This document shows, piece by piece, positions 26,201-34,498 of a DNA stretch of 64,000 nt (within the stretch, counting starts at the first letter, position 1; each line of letters begins with the position of its first letter). The notes beneath the pieces are model-generated. The model ran no database searches. It was not told where the DNA came from and saw nothing but the letters and a program-made list of their open reading frames with translations. The position numbers and the translations under genes were made by a program. Origin of the DNA: Streptomyces jeddahensis (GTDB lineage: Bacteria > Actinomycetota > Actinomycetes > Streptomycetales > Streptomycetaceae); assembly GCF_001642995.1 (NCBI RefSeq), contig NZ_LOHS01000076.1:62001-126000 (forward strand), written 5' to 3'.

Positions 26201-26648
26201 CGGAGGCCGCGACGATGGCCGGCGCGCCGGCACCGGCGATCGCGGCGGCGACGACAGCGACGGCGACGATGAGGCGGTTGCGCACGTGGGCGCGACGCCG
26301 CCGGTCCACGGCACCCAGGGCCGCCGCTCCGGGGGCGCCCGACGCCCCCGCGGGACCGGCACCGGCACCGGACGCGGCGTCTGCGGCGCCGGAGTCAACG
26401 GCAGTGGCCGCACCTGCGGCGGTCGGCGCACCAGCGGCCGTCGGCGCACCAGCGGCGGTCGGCGCACCGGCGATGTTCTGTGCACCGGGTCCCCAGGCGG
26501 CCTCCACCGCGTCGGGCGTGGACTGCATGTTCTGCGTACCGGACGTACCGGAAACGGAGGCGCCGGGCGCACCCCCGCCGGCCGTGTCGAACGCCGTCTG
26601 CCCGCCCTTGCGTCGCCGAGGCCGCATCTTCTGCACCGGTGCTCGCAT
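23241..26648 (-). CDS. cvnA: Conservon nitrate-sensing histidine kinase (CvnA)
   Basis: First and largest conservon gene, 1135 residues. It has a basic start followed by an Ala/Gly-rich stretch with a GAPTAA tandem repeat and a first transmembrane helix (RLIVAVAVVAAAIAGAGAPAIVAA, ~130). An extracellular NIT domain (~155-410), a second helix (IALVGVCLLVAVGVSMAMA) and HAMP come next. The DHp-like segment is LDHLATVMRRHSENLLVLAG, and the ATPase has LLENATSFSPPDASVEVSG and QDEGIGMTDERLQ. The last ~300 residues are a low-complexity Pro/Glu-rich tail with four 15-residue repeats. I chose ATG 26648; TTG 26663 and ATG 26627 are alternatives. It is coupled to cvnB. The tail may tether partners, but this is inference. 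Confidence 0.9.
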   Translation of the reverse strand: MRAPVQKMRPRRRKGGQTAFDTAGGGAPGASVSGTSGTQNMQSTPDAVEAAWGPGAQNIAGAPTAAGAPTAAGAPTAAGAATAVDSGAADAASGAGAGPAGASGAPGAAALGAVDRRRRAHVRNRLIVAVAVVAAAIAGAGAPAIVAASGQLHESQRLVTLSEQTQQALTLAHSLADERDEVTSYIAAGRPEGQGLSEQRSARVDRQAGELRTDAPAALLRDIEDIAAVRRTALTGKSTALEVHAAYSEVITELHALAEELADQLPPRAGSGAHALVDLDSAVEQAAAARGLLLAAYAVPRNTRTTTTIDPVTGLPATVATESAAATKARNELSAAAQLARLREQAALADFQDSAPSADRARYDSTVNGPDVTAAEKYLARLTDQPKLSAADLRYSAKKLDAALSARVDLMRGVEASLNDRRTKDLAQLRDDDVTALEIRIALVGVCLLVAVGVSMAMARTLTRPLAVLRIGSARVAADPAAEEPVRFTGRNDEFAQVVRSVNALHAHAVGFHERLATFEADRKHLVGQRQTMADEREALRAQLADAQAGLERMRDSIHSTFVNLSLRTLGLVERQLAIIERLEEREQDPERLSTLFKLDHLATVMRRHSENLLVLAGTEHGHHNPGPVPLVDVVRAAVSEIERYERVRISSLPPHAHVAGFAADDLSHLIAELLENATSFSPPDASVEVSGWLLENGEVMLSVQDEGIGMTDERLQEVNTRLAAFDPEDDYDRDGDDGLGLGLYVVARLAARHGLRVQLREQKHGGITAVAVLPKALLAAAPGISAPTAAPVVGGAPALALPGSEAEANSNVLPGRPGRDPLISAAEQSLREAGATAEQDRGAGDGGEDGASGGTADGDVYGRAAAEARRAADDRDTHERAADEGEEPGAGRQPSAEQPQSPLQPPTWDRVTGKGLPKRTPRVAPAASVPKPRSGSVDAEALRRRLGGFQQGSQAGRRDVEAELAVEGAESPAPTARTPEPLSERPQPSTAETPEPLSERPQPSTAETPEPLGESPQPSTAETPEPLGEPPQPSLFESPEPPQLPTVAVPEQRAAESRERTVEAPEGMAESRERAFWSPEPMAEGPAAWPSGAAAEVPQGASGAAQAAYGTPQPGPIARTTDEAKGDTVEEASS
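23548..23727 (-). repeat. In-frame 45-bp tandem repeat in the cvnA tail
   Basis: Four adjoining copies of a 45-bp unit encode a repeating TPEPLSERPQPSTAE-type 15-residue block, with small changes between copies. The repeat is in frame, so the number of copies can change without loss of the reading frame. A separate 18-bp tandem repeat encoding GAPTAA lies near 26424-26477 at the protein's N-terminus. Confidence 0.85.
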
Positions 26649-27004
26649 TCCTGACTCGTCCAACCCCTGGGCCCGGGTGACGGTCCGTCAACGCGAGCGC
26701 CTCCTCGTACGGCTCCAGACCATCCCAGCGCCGATGAGCAGCGGCCGCCCATCGCCTTGCCCGCCACCCGAAGGAGTGAACATCGGCGAGGAGTTGGTGG
26801 GCAAGTTCCGGGAGCCACCCTCACAACCCGTGCACGCAGCCATGGGTGGACGTCTCCCCGGAGCTTTGGCAAGATGCCCCGCCACAGCCAGGCGGAGTGG
26901 ACCATTCCGGCCGAAATCCGGCGGCTGACCTGCTGGTTCGCCCCATGTCCCGGGTGTTCACCTGGAGTTGCGGTTCGTGTGAAGACCTCGTGCAGACTGG
27001 CCCG
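26649..27004. other. Divergent intergenic region, no gene found
   Basis: This 356-bp gap lies between cvnA (minus) and the PP2C-type gene (plus). A frame is open in phase with the phosphatase from 26846, but its residues (Pro/Trp/Cys-rich) do not resemble the family and no ribosome site supports it. The region must hold both promoters; I could not pick convincing boxes. Confidence 0.5.
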
Positions 27005-27790
27005 ATGCGTATCGAGCTCGCAACGACCCCGGGTACCCCTGCCCGGCCCAATGAGGACTATGCGTCGGTGGCGGTTCCGGCTTCAGGACAGGGTGGTTCG
27101 CTCGTCCTGCTCGACGGCGTGACACCGCCGCCGGACGGAACGGGCTGCCTGCACTCCGTTCCGTGGTTCACGGCACGTCTGGGCGGCGCACTGGGCGAAC
27201 TGTCCGTTTCGCGACGAGATTTGACGCTGCAGGACGTCCTTTCGGAGGCAATCCGGCGCACCGCCGAAGCCCACCGCGAAACCTGTGACCTTTCTCACCC
27301 GCGCACGCCGCAGGCGACGGCCGTGGTGGCGCGCTGGGACGCGGAGCAGTTCGAGTATCTGGTGCTGTCCGATTCCGCCCTGCTCATCGAGGGCCGGGAC
27401 GGCACGGTCCGCGCCGTCCTGGACGACCGCCTGTCGCGCCTGCCGCGCTCCTCGCTCGTCTCGGACGCGGTCGCCGACACGACGGTGCGCAACAAGGAGG
27501 GCGGCTTCTTCACCGCGGCGGCCGATCCGTCCGTATCCGCACGTGCGGTGACCGGAGCGCTGCCACGGTCGGGCGTACGAGCGGTGGCGGCGCTCACGGA
27601 CGGCGCCACGCGCTGGGTGGACAGGTTCCGTGAGGGCGACTGGACCGACTGCCTCACCTTCCTCCGCAAGGAGGGCCCCCAGGCCCTCATCGACCGCGTC
27701 CGCGCCCTGGAGACCGCGGACACGGACCGCCGGTTCCTGGGCCGCGGCAAGAGACACGACGACGCGGCGGTGGTGTACGCGGAGCTGTGA
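27005..27790 (+). CDS. PP2C-type protein phosphatase domain protein
   Basis: A 261-residue soluble protein with the metal-dependent phosphatase (PP2C/PPM) fold. Acidic metal-binding positions are recognisable in RPNEDYASV (~15) and LVLLDGVTPP (~34), then AALTDGATRW (~196) and the closing RHDDAAVVYAEL (DD, ~250). The central SDSALLIEG strand also fits. This short, stand-alone type is common in Streptomyces; targets are unknown. ATG 27005 gives the usual opening MRIELATTPG. It is divergent from the conservon kinase, but a functional link is only a guess. Confidence 0.8.
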   Translation: MRIELATTPGTPARPNEDYASVAVPASGQGGSLVLLDGVTPPPDGTGCLHSVPWFTARLGGALGELSVSRRDLTLQDVLSEAIRRTAEAHRETCDLSHPRTPQATAVVARWDAEQFEYLVLSDSALLIEGRDGTVRAVLDDRLSRLPRSSLVSDAVADTTVRNKEGGFFTAAADPSVSARAVTGALPRSGVRAVAALTDGATRWVDRFREGDWTDCLTFLRKEGPQALIDRVRALETADTDRRFLGRGKRHDDAAVVYAEL

Positions 27791-27864
27791 GCCACCCGCG
27801 GGGCCTGGCCGTGGGGCGTCCGCGGATGGTGGCCGCTCAGCATGCCGGATGAAGTCGGCTGCGG

Positions 27865-27983
27865 TTCGGCTGCGCCCCGAAGGGGCGCGGGGAACTGCGC
27901 GACCAGCCACAACGGCGCCGCAGCGAACCGACGGCACATCGCGGCACTCCCAGCGGAGCACTAAGCGGCACTCCCAGCGGAGC
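27865..27983. repeat. Streptomyces dispersed hairpin plus 19-bp direct repeat
   Basis: GCGCCCCGAAGGGGCGC at 27872-27888 is a perfect 7-bp-arm hairpin with a GAA loop. It is followed by GGGGAACTGCGCGACCAGCC, a string I know as widely scattered in Streptomyces genomes. It is a likely terminator between convergent genes. Then GCGGCACTCCCAGCGGAGC occurs twice (27941-27959 and 27965-27983), ending at the MarR gene stop. Confidence 0.75.
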
Positions 27984-27985
27984 GC

Positions 27986-28513
27986 CTACCCTTCGGCGCG
28001 CGCGTTCAGCTGATGGAGGAGGCGGGCCAGCTCCGCCACCTCCGTGCGGTCCCAGTCCGCGAGTTGGCGGACGTACCGGGCGCGGCGGGCGTCGCGAACC
28101 GTGCGGAAGCGGTCGCGTCCCTCGTCGGTGAGGTGCACGAGCCAGGCGCGCCCGTCCGCGGGGTCGGGCTCCCGGGCGACGAGCCCGAGTTCCTCGAGCG
28201 CGCGCAGCTGCCGGCTCATGGTGGCCTTGCCGACGCCGATGTAGGCGGCGAGTTCGGTGGCCCGCTGCGGCCCGCGCTCCTCCAGCCGTACGAGGAGTCC
28301 GTACGCCGCGGGCTCGAGGTCGGGGTGGACCTCGCGGGCCATCTCGCCGGACGTGGCCCGGGCGCGGCGCAGAAGGACGGTCAACTCGCGTTCGAGTGAA
28401 AGGAATTCGGGGTCCGCACCGTGTTCCGGCGTCTCGGATCCGGTCGCGCGCGCCGCGCCGATTCCGGCCTCGCTTCTGCCTTCGTTCCCGTCCTCGTGCA
28501 CGTCAGCACCCAT
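27986..28513 (-). CDS. MarR-family transcriptional regulator
   Basis: A 175-residue regulator. The winged helix is typical: PAAYGLLVRLEERGPQRATELAAYIGVGKATMSRQLRALEELGLV, followed by the wing REPDPADGRAWLVHLTDEG with the conserved D-R-A. Helices on both sides form the dimer interface. An acidic, Glu/Gly-rich N-terminal stretch of ~35 residues precedes the domain and is probably flexible. Its usual divergent target gene is not intact: the plus-strand DNA to the right degenerates into the accessory region. The regulator may therefore have lost its neighbour by insertion. Confidence 0.9.
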   Translation of the reverse strand: MGADVHEDGNEGRSEAGIGAARATGSETPEHGADPEFLSLERELTVLLRRARATSGEMAREVHPDLEPAAYGLLVRLEERGPQRATELAAYIGVGKATMSRQLRALEELGLVAREPDPADGRAWLVHLTDEGRDRFRTVRDARRARYVRQLADWDRTEVAELARLLHQLNARAEG

Positions 28514-29069
28514 GCCCCGGTTTCCCGACTCTGAAAGTTTCCCTCGATGCGCAGCCGTTGCCGCAGCTCGACCAGTATTTCGCAGGAATAGACCAACGGC
28601 AGCCGCCCGGCCCTCTTCCCTCTCCCGTATCTACGTGCGTAGAGTCCCCGATCGAGCAGGCTCTGACATGCGCACGCCATTCATATCCGGCGCACACCGG
28701 GTCGACGAGGACTCGGTGGCCCTGGCGGCGTACCGGCACAGCGGCACCTTCCCCCACCTGTGGGCTCCACCGAGCTCACCGAGGCCTTCGGAGGTTCACC
28801 AGACGCCTCAGAGTGTCTCGGCTGTGAGGGGCGGGCGGCGCGATGGTCGCCCATGGGCAGGAGACGTGCAGGTGTGTCATGGGGTGCTTCCTTGTCGTCT
28901 CTCGCTGATCTCCAGTGCCCTGCTCTTCACCGTAGACCTTGTTCGAATGTTTGTGCGAGAGATGTGTGTCTCTTACGAGTGAGTCGGCGATGTTGCTGTG
29001 GCCGCTTCCGTACTGGTCGGACAGGGTGGCTGTCGGGTTTCTCGATCTGCGAGGTCGCCGGGAGGCTCG
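28514..29069. other. Junction region left of the recombinase cassette
   Basis: No complete gene. A short plus-strand frame from ATG 28669 (MRTPFISGAHRVDEDSVALA...) reads like the start of a protein for about 40 residues, then becomes Pro/Ser-rich. It may be the remains of a gene cut by insertion. From about 28900 to 29000 the base composition falls clearly (TGTTCGAATGTTTGTGCGAG), unlike the surroundings, as expected at the edge of acquired DNA. I found no terminal inverted repeat. Confidence 0.4.
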
Positions 29070-30524
29070 GTGCAGCTGTTCTTCACGGATCGGCGAAAGG
29101 TCTGGAGGGTGGGGACCGTCGCCGGAATCCCCTCTGCAGAGCTGGATGAGCTGTTCGGCCGAAGGCGGCTGGCGGCGGGTACGCCGATCCTTCTGGACGA
29201 GGCGATGCGCCCGGTGGAACCGCTGTCGAGCTGGTTTCGGGTGCTTGGCCAGCAGGGCCTCGACGTGAAGACCATGCGGGCGTACGCCTACAGCGTCCTG
29301 ATGCTGCTCCAGTTCCTCACGGCGCGGGGCCTGGATCTGAGACTGGCCACCGAGGCGGATGTGCTGGATTTCAGGTAGTGGCGGCGGACGGACGCCGAGG
29401 AGACGGTCGAGGAAGCCACGTGGGATCGGGACGCCGCAGCGATCGGCGGGCTCTACGACTACCTGGCCCAGATCGGCTATGTGAGCGGGCGGCCCTGGCG
29501 CGCGACGGGACGCGGGCAGTCCCTGGGCAGCGGGGCGAGCCGCGATCTGCGGGTCCGTCATATGGAGCTTGATCAGTACCTGTTCTTTCGGGACGTCGGG
29601 TTCGGCGGCCTGGAGCCTGGCGGCGGCCTGGACTTGGGCTTCCGGGGATGGCGGCCGCACCGCAACCGCTCGGCCTTGGAGCTGGCTCTGATGACGGGGA
29701 TGCGGATCCAGGAGTGGTCGACCCTGCTGCTGCCCGAGCTCGGCCTGGCTGGCGGCCGTCGGCCCGCGGTCGCGGACGTCGACCTGGCGGCGTGTGCCAA
29801 GTACGGGCGGCAGCGGTCGGTCTACGTGCCCAGAGACGCGATGGAACTGCTGGACCCCTATCTGCTGCTGGAGCGGCCGGGGATCGTGGCGACAGCGCAG
29901 CGCACGCTGCGGCGCCAGGTGCGCGACCTGTTCGTGGTCCAGCGGATCGAAGGGGAGGGCACCCGGGTCCGCGGGGTCCTGGAGGGCGTCACGGTCACCC
30001 GGGTGATCAAGGACATGAAGCCGGACCTGCGGCGGATCACCGTGCTGGAGACGGGCGGCGGCCTGGACCCGCTGGCGCTGTTCATCGGCCAGGGCGGCCG
30101 GATGCTCACCGGCTCGGGCTGGGACCGCGTCCGCTGGCGGGCGTGGAAGCGGATGAAGGAGTGGAGCGTGCACGAGGCGGCCCCGGTACTGCCCCGGCGC
30201 TGCTGGGTCTTCCACGACACGCGGCACACGTTCGCGCTGCGGCTTCTGATCTTCCTGACCCGCGAGGCTCTCGGTGACGTCGATGAGCGTGCGCCGATGG
30301 CGACGCTGCTGGAGCACATGGTCGGCAACCCCTTGCTGGTCGTCCAGCGTCGGCTCGGCCATGCCCATCCGGCCACGACCTACCGCTACATCCGGTACCT
30401 GAAGGACCCGATGCGGGAGGTCGACGCCGCTTTCCGCCGCTGGAGCGCGGCGGGAGGCGCCTCCTACGTCACCGTCGCCCGCCGCCTGATGAGTCTGGAG
30501 GGCTCCGGTGCCACGCAGGGGTGA
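29070..30524 (+). pseudogene. Tyrosine recombinase A, interrupted by in-frame TAG
   Basis: GTG 29070 has GGGAGG just upstream and opens a recombinase reading frame. The N-terminal SAM-like, DNA-clamping domain includes LSSWFRVLGQQGLDVKTMRAYAY. The frame meets TAG at 29376-29378, after VLDFR, and continues in the same phase with WRRTDAEETVEEATW. So one codon separates two halves of one protein. The catalytic domain after the stop is complete: Arg in TGMRIQEW, HxxR in HDTRHTFA, His in RRLGHAHP and the nucleophile Tyr in TTYRYI. A GTG at 29481 could start a 347-residue C-terminal fragment with all catalytic residues but no clamp domain. Readthrough or a sequence error are alternatives. Confidence 0.8.
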
Positions 30525-32405
30525 GTACAAGGGAGGGTTTCCCGGCCGCACGCTTCCGCCGGTGGAGGACGTGCGTATCGGGCTGCGGCAGGTGACCGGG
30601 CTCGATCCGCAAGACCGCCCGGTGACGGTCGTCTTCGACCCAGCAGCCCACACCTGCGCCGGGCTGGCCGGCGAGCTCGCGGACGAGTGGGTCGAGTTGG
30701 CGGCATCGGCGGGGTTCCGGGAGGATCTTGCCGCACGTACCGGCACGCCATCAGCGGCTTTTGCACCCACGTCGACGCGACGGTCGCGGCGGCACGGGAC
30801 GCCTCGCTGGCGCGGGAGGTGCCGGATCTGCACCACGCGGTGACGGAGTGGATCCGGCTGCTGCCAGCCGGCTACCCGGCGGCATCGCGGCACCCGTACG
30901 CCCTCGCCGGGCGGCTGAGGATGCTCATCGCGCGCCGAATCGCGCACCCGGGCCGACCGGTCGCCGGACGCCTGGATGGCTGGGTGCAGGGCGCCGTAGG
31001 TCTTCGGCGCGGCCGGGGCGAGGAGGTGGACGAGTTCACCCGGGCCGACAAGAAGAAGCTCATCCAGGCCGCCTGGACGGACCGGCTGGCCACCGAGGCG
31101 AGAATCAGATCCGGATGGGTGCTCGCGACCGCGGGGTGCGATCCCGCCCATGGCGGCTGGACGGAGCCGCGCAACCTGCTGTGGGCACTGGCGAACGACG
31201 CGTGGACCTGCGAGGACATCGCGCGCCATCTGCCCGCACTGCCACAGTGGCCGCCCGCGCTTCGTGAACTCGTCCCGGGCAACGTCCTGCCACATCTGGC
31301 CCGCGGGTACCTGCTGCGTCACCTCGTAGGGATGTTGTTCCCCAGTGACATGGATCTGCACAGCTACCGGATCTTGCTGATGGCCGCCACCGGCAGGGCC
31401 TCCGAGGAAGTCGCCGCGCTCGACGAGGACGACCTGGAGTACAGCTCCCGGAGCGTGCTGATCGACTTCACGAAACGACGTGCCCGCACCGTGCAGCGCC
31501 GCTCGTACGGTGCGGACCCGGATGAGGACCAACGTGACCTGCACCCGGCAGCGCCGCGGCTGGATGCCGTCGAGCTGACCCGCCGGATGCTGCAGCTTGC
31601 CCGCCCGTTGGCCGATCGAGCCGGTATCACCCCGGTGCCGCTGTTCCTGCGCGCGTCCGTCGACCACTATGCGCTGACGATCCGGCGGTTCGCCGGAAAG
31701 GGCAGCGGCGCGGCGCTGAGGGACTGGCTGCGGGCAAGGGAGGTGACGGTCCAGGGCCCGGCCGACATCCGCCGGCTGCGTAAATCGGGGAAGGTCGAGA
31801 AGGCGATCGCGTTCAAGGGCCGCATCAGCGACATCGCCGATGACCACACCGCCGAGACCTTCCGCACCCACTATGCCCACGGCACGACCCTGCGCGTCAT
31901 CTCCGGCCACGTCATCACCACCGCCCAGCGGCACTGGCTCGACAAGGCCCTGAACGGCCCGGTCGTGCTCAGCGACGAGGCCGAGCAAGCCCTGGCGGAA
32001 CCGGACGCCGCCGAGGTTCTCGGCCTATCCGCAGAGGACGTCGAGCAACTACGTTCCGGTGAACTGGACATGGGCGTCTCCAGTTGCCGGGACCCGTTCG
32101 CCTCTCCGTTCGGCCGCCCCGGCCAACTGTGCCCGGTCGCCCCGACCCGATGCCTGGAGTGCCGTAACGCCTTCGTCTTGCCCTCCAACCTCCCTCAACT
32201 GTTGCTGTTCGCCGCCCATCTCGAACAGCTCCAGCACCGCCTGTCCCCGGCGCACTTCCACGCCTTGTGGGGGCAGAGCCGCGCCAACGTCCTTGAGGCC
32301 CTCAGCCTGCGGACCAGCGACGAGATCACTCATGCCCGCCAGCGCATCGCCGACGAAGGGCTGGCTCTCAACCTTCCACTCGCCACCCAGGTGGAGTTCG
32401 AATGA
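30508..32405 (+). pseudogene. Tyrosine recombinase B, one-base frameshift
   Basis: GTG 30508 overlaps the end of recombinase A by 17 bases. The first frame (PRRGEYKGGFPGRTLPPVEDVR ...) is good through WVELAASAGFREDLA. The protein then continues only in another phase: RTYRHAISGFCTHVD onward. Adding one base at about 30732 restores DLARTYRHAI. The rest (~560 residues) is open to 32405. It has the active-site Arg in AATGRASEEVAAL, a second Arg region (DIRRLRKSG) and the Tyr near HTAETFRTHYAHG. A C-terminal Cys cluster (C..C..CLEC around LCPVAPTRCLECRN) may bind zinc. A shorter protein from an internal start is possible, but it would lack the N-terminal arm. Confidence 0.75.
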
Positions 32406-34498
32406 CCGGCCGCCAGCACCCCCTCGCCCCGCGGTCGAGCGTCTTCGCCGACGACGAACCCGTCCTGCAGTCTCTGCCGCTGCTGGCCGGCGCGTCATCG
32501 CCCACCTTCGGCGAGAGCACCTGCTGGGACTTCAACGGTGTCCTGCGCCGCCCGGCGAGCCATTTGACCGGCCAGTGGAGGCTGCCGTTCACCGACCTCA
32601 GCCTGGGCCAGAACCTCCTCGCCCGGGAGTTGGCGATGATCGAGTTCAACCCGCGCCATCCCGCGGTCCTGACCGCGGGTGTGCACCTTCCGCCGACCCC
32701 GCGAAAGGTCCCCACCCAGCGGGCCCGCGGCCAGGTCCTGCGGGCACTTGCCGCGTTCGGCGCCACCGAGGACCTGCCCGACGATTTCGGCCACTGGTCG
32801 GTCGAGGACTTCCACCGCTACATCACCCAGCGCCGCTGCATCACCGACGACACCGCCGTCCGCGCCCACATCACGGTGGTCAAACTGCTGCACCAGTTCG
32901 CCCCAGTGCTCACCACAGGCCTGCCTGCGGACCCCTGGCCCGGTCAGACCGGCGCGAAAGTCCTGGGCCTGGTACGGGAGGCGAAGCTACGCACTGCGGT
33001 GGTCGAACCCGGGACCTGGTTCCCCCTCATTCACGCGGCTTGGACGTACGTCGACGTCTTCGGCCCGGACATCCTGCGCGCCCGCGCCCACTGGAAGAAA
33101 CTCCAAACCACGAGACGGCACCTGGGAGCTGCACAGCAGCGGCGCCGACTCGACGCGTGGCTTGCCGACCCTGAAAGCAGGGTCCCCGTATGGCATCCTG
33201 ACGACCCGCTGCGCCACCCGCGCGCCACGACGCCGGTGAACTGGGCGTTGCTGACCGCCATGCTCGGCCTCGGCAACACGTCGAATCTCTTCGCCCCCGG
33301 TACGACGGCGGGCCGCCTAGCCCGCGCCCGTGTGACCGAGATGGTCGCCGCCGGCCGCACGCAGCCCGGGCTCCTGCCCGCCCTGGCCGCGGTCGAACGC
33401 GCTGACGGCACCCGCGGCCCCTGGCGACACTCGCTGCACCCGCCCGCCCTGTGGATCGAGTACACCGCGCTGCGCAACGCGGCGTTCGTGCTGGTGGTGG
33501 GGCTGTCAATGATGCGCAACATCGAAGTCCGCGACATCCTCAAGGACTCGGTCGTCGAGTACTACGGCAGCCCTGCCGTGAAGGCGACCAAGCACAAACT
33601 GGACCCGGACCTGCCAGTCCGGCACTGGTGGATCATCGAGCCGGTCGCCAAGGCAATCGCCACGGCGGCCGAGCTGTCGGTCGATGCCGAGTACGCCTTC
33701 GCGTCCGTGCAGGACAAGTCGCCCATCAACCACTTCGACAGTAGTGACGCGATCACCTGCTTCGTCCGGCACGCCAACAACAACCGGCACGTCACCGGGC
33801 TTCCGCAGATTCCCGAGCAGAAGCTGGCCCCGCACATGTTCCGCCGCACCATGGCGATGCTCACCCGGGAGTTTCCCGGCTCGGAGATCGCCGTCGGAAT
33901 GCAGCTCAAGCACGTCGCCACCCGGGCGCTCGCGAACACCACCACTCAGGGCTACACCGAGCCCTCGCCCGCCTGGGCCCAGCACCTCAGGACCGCCATC
34001 AGTGAGCGCCGCTTCGAGCGGCTGGCCGAGCTCTTCGCCGCCGACGGGCGTGGCGAGCCGATCGGCTACGGACCGGGCGCCGACCGCCTGCGCGAGACCT
34101 TCGCCGCCATCCGGGCCAAGGCCGCCGAGATGAGAGCGACCACCCAGGCGCAGCGCGGCGACCTCCGGGTCGAACTCGACCTCCTGCGCCGCACGCGCTT
34201 GTCCGTCCGCTTCGGCAAGCTCAACCACTGCACCATGGACGACGCCAACCCAGTCGGCGCCAGATGCCTCGAGGACGCGATCGTTCCCGAAGGCCACCAC
34301 GGCCCCCTCATCGACCGCTGCCAGCCCTCCCGCTGCGCGAACAGCATCATCGCCCCAGCTCACCTGCCCATCTGGACCGCGGAACGAGCCTCGCTCACCG
34401 ACCTGCTCGCCACCCGAAAGCTCCCGACCAACCGCCGAGCACTGCTCACCGAACAGCTCCACGAGGTCGACCGCGTGATCCGAAGGAACACCCCATGA
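32402..34498 (+). CDS. Tyrosine recombinase C (large, intact)
   Basis: A 698-residue site-specific recombinase. It starts in an ATGA overlap with recombinase B. The N-terminal ~330 residues include a helical DNA-binding part (DFGHWSVEDFHRYITQRRC). The catalytic domain shows Arg in LSMMRNIEVRD (~370), HxFRR in APHMFRRTMAM (~478), His in LKHVATRALA (~503) and Tyr in TTQGYTEPS (~517). The tail has Cys/His residues in GARCLEDAIVPEGHHG and CQPSRCANSI, again suggestive of a metal site. It is the only undamaged recombinase of the trio. Alone it may not mobilise the element, because the three proteins are expected to work together. Confidence 0.85.
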   Translation: MTGRQHPLAPRSSVFADDEPVLQSLPLLAGASSPTFGESTCWDFNGVLRRPASHLTGQWRLPFTDLSLGQNLLARELAMIEFNPRHPAVLTAGVHLPPTPRKVPTQRARGQVLRALAAFGATEDLPDDFGHWSVEDFHRYITQRRCITDDTAVRAHITVVKLLHQFAPVLTTGLPADPWPGQTGAKVLGLVREAKLRTAVVEPGTWFPLIHAAWTYVDVFGPDILRARAHWKKLQTTRRHLGAAQQRRRLDAWLADPESRVPVWHPDDPLRHPRATTPVNWALLTAMLGLGNTSNLFAPGTTAGRLARARVTEMVAAGRTQPGLLPALAAVERADGTRGPWRHSLHPPALWIEYTALRNAAFVLVVGLSMMRNIEVRDILKDSVVEYYGSPAVKATKHKLDPDLPVRHWWIIEPVAKAIATAAELSVDAEYAFASVQDKSPINHFDSSDAITCFVRHANNNRHVTGLPQIPEQKLAPHMFRRTMAMLTREFPGSEIAVGMQLKHVATRALANTTTQGYTEPSPAWAQHLRTAISERRFERLAELFAADGRGEPIGYGPGADRLRETFAAIRAKAAEMRATTQAQRGDLRVELDLLRRTRLSVRFGKLNHCTMDDANPVGARCLEDAIVPEGHHGPLIDRCQPSRCANSIIAPAHLPIWTAERASLTDLLATRKLPTNRRALLTEQLHEVDRVIRRNTP

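Noticed and set aside
29376..29378. TAG read as pyrrolysine or another recoded residue
   Set aside because: No sign of a recoding system in the window, and a simple nonsense mutation explains one TAG in a mobile gene that also neighbours a frameshifted gene.
28776..31988. Very long minus-strand open frame (over 1000 codons) opposite the recombinases
   Set aside because: It mirrors the codon bias of the plus-strand recombinases, encodes Arg/Pro/Gly-rich sequence without domains, and has no ribosome site. The plus strand carries clear catalytic motifs.
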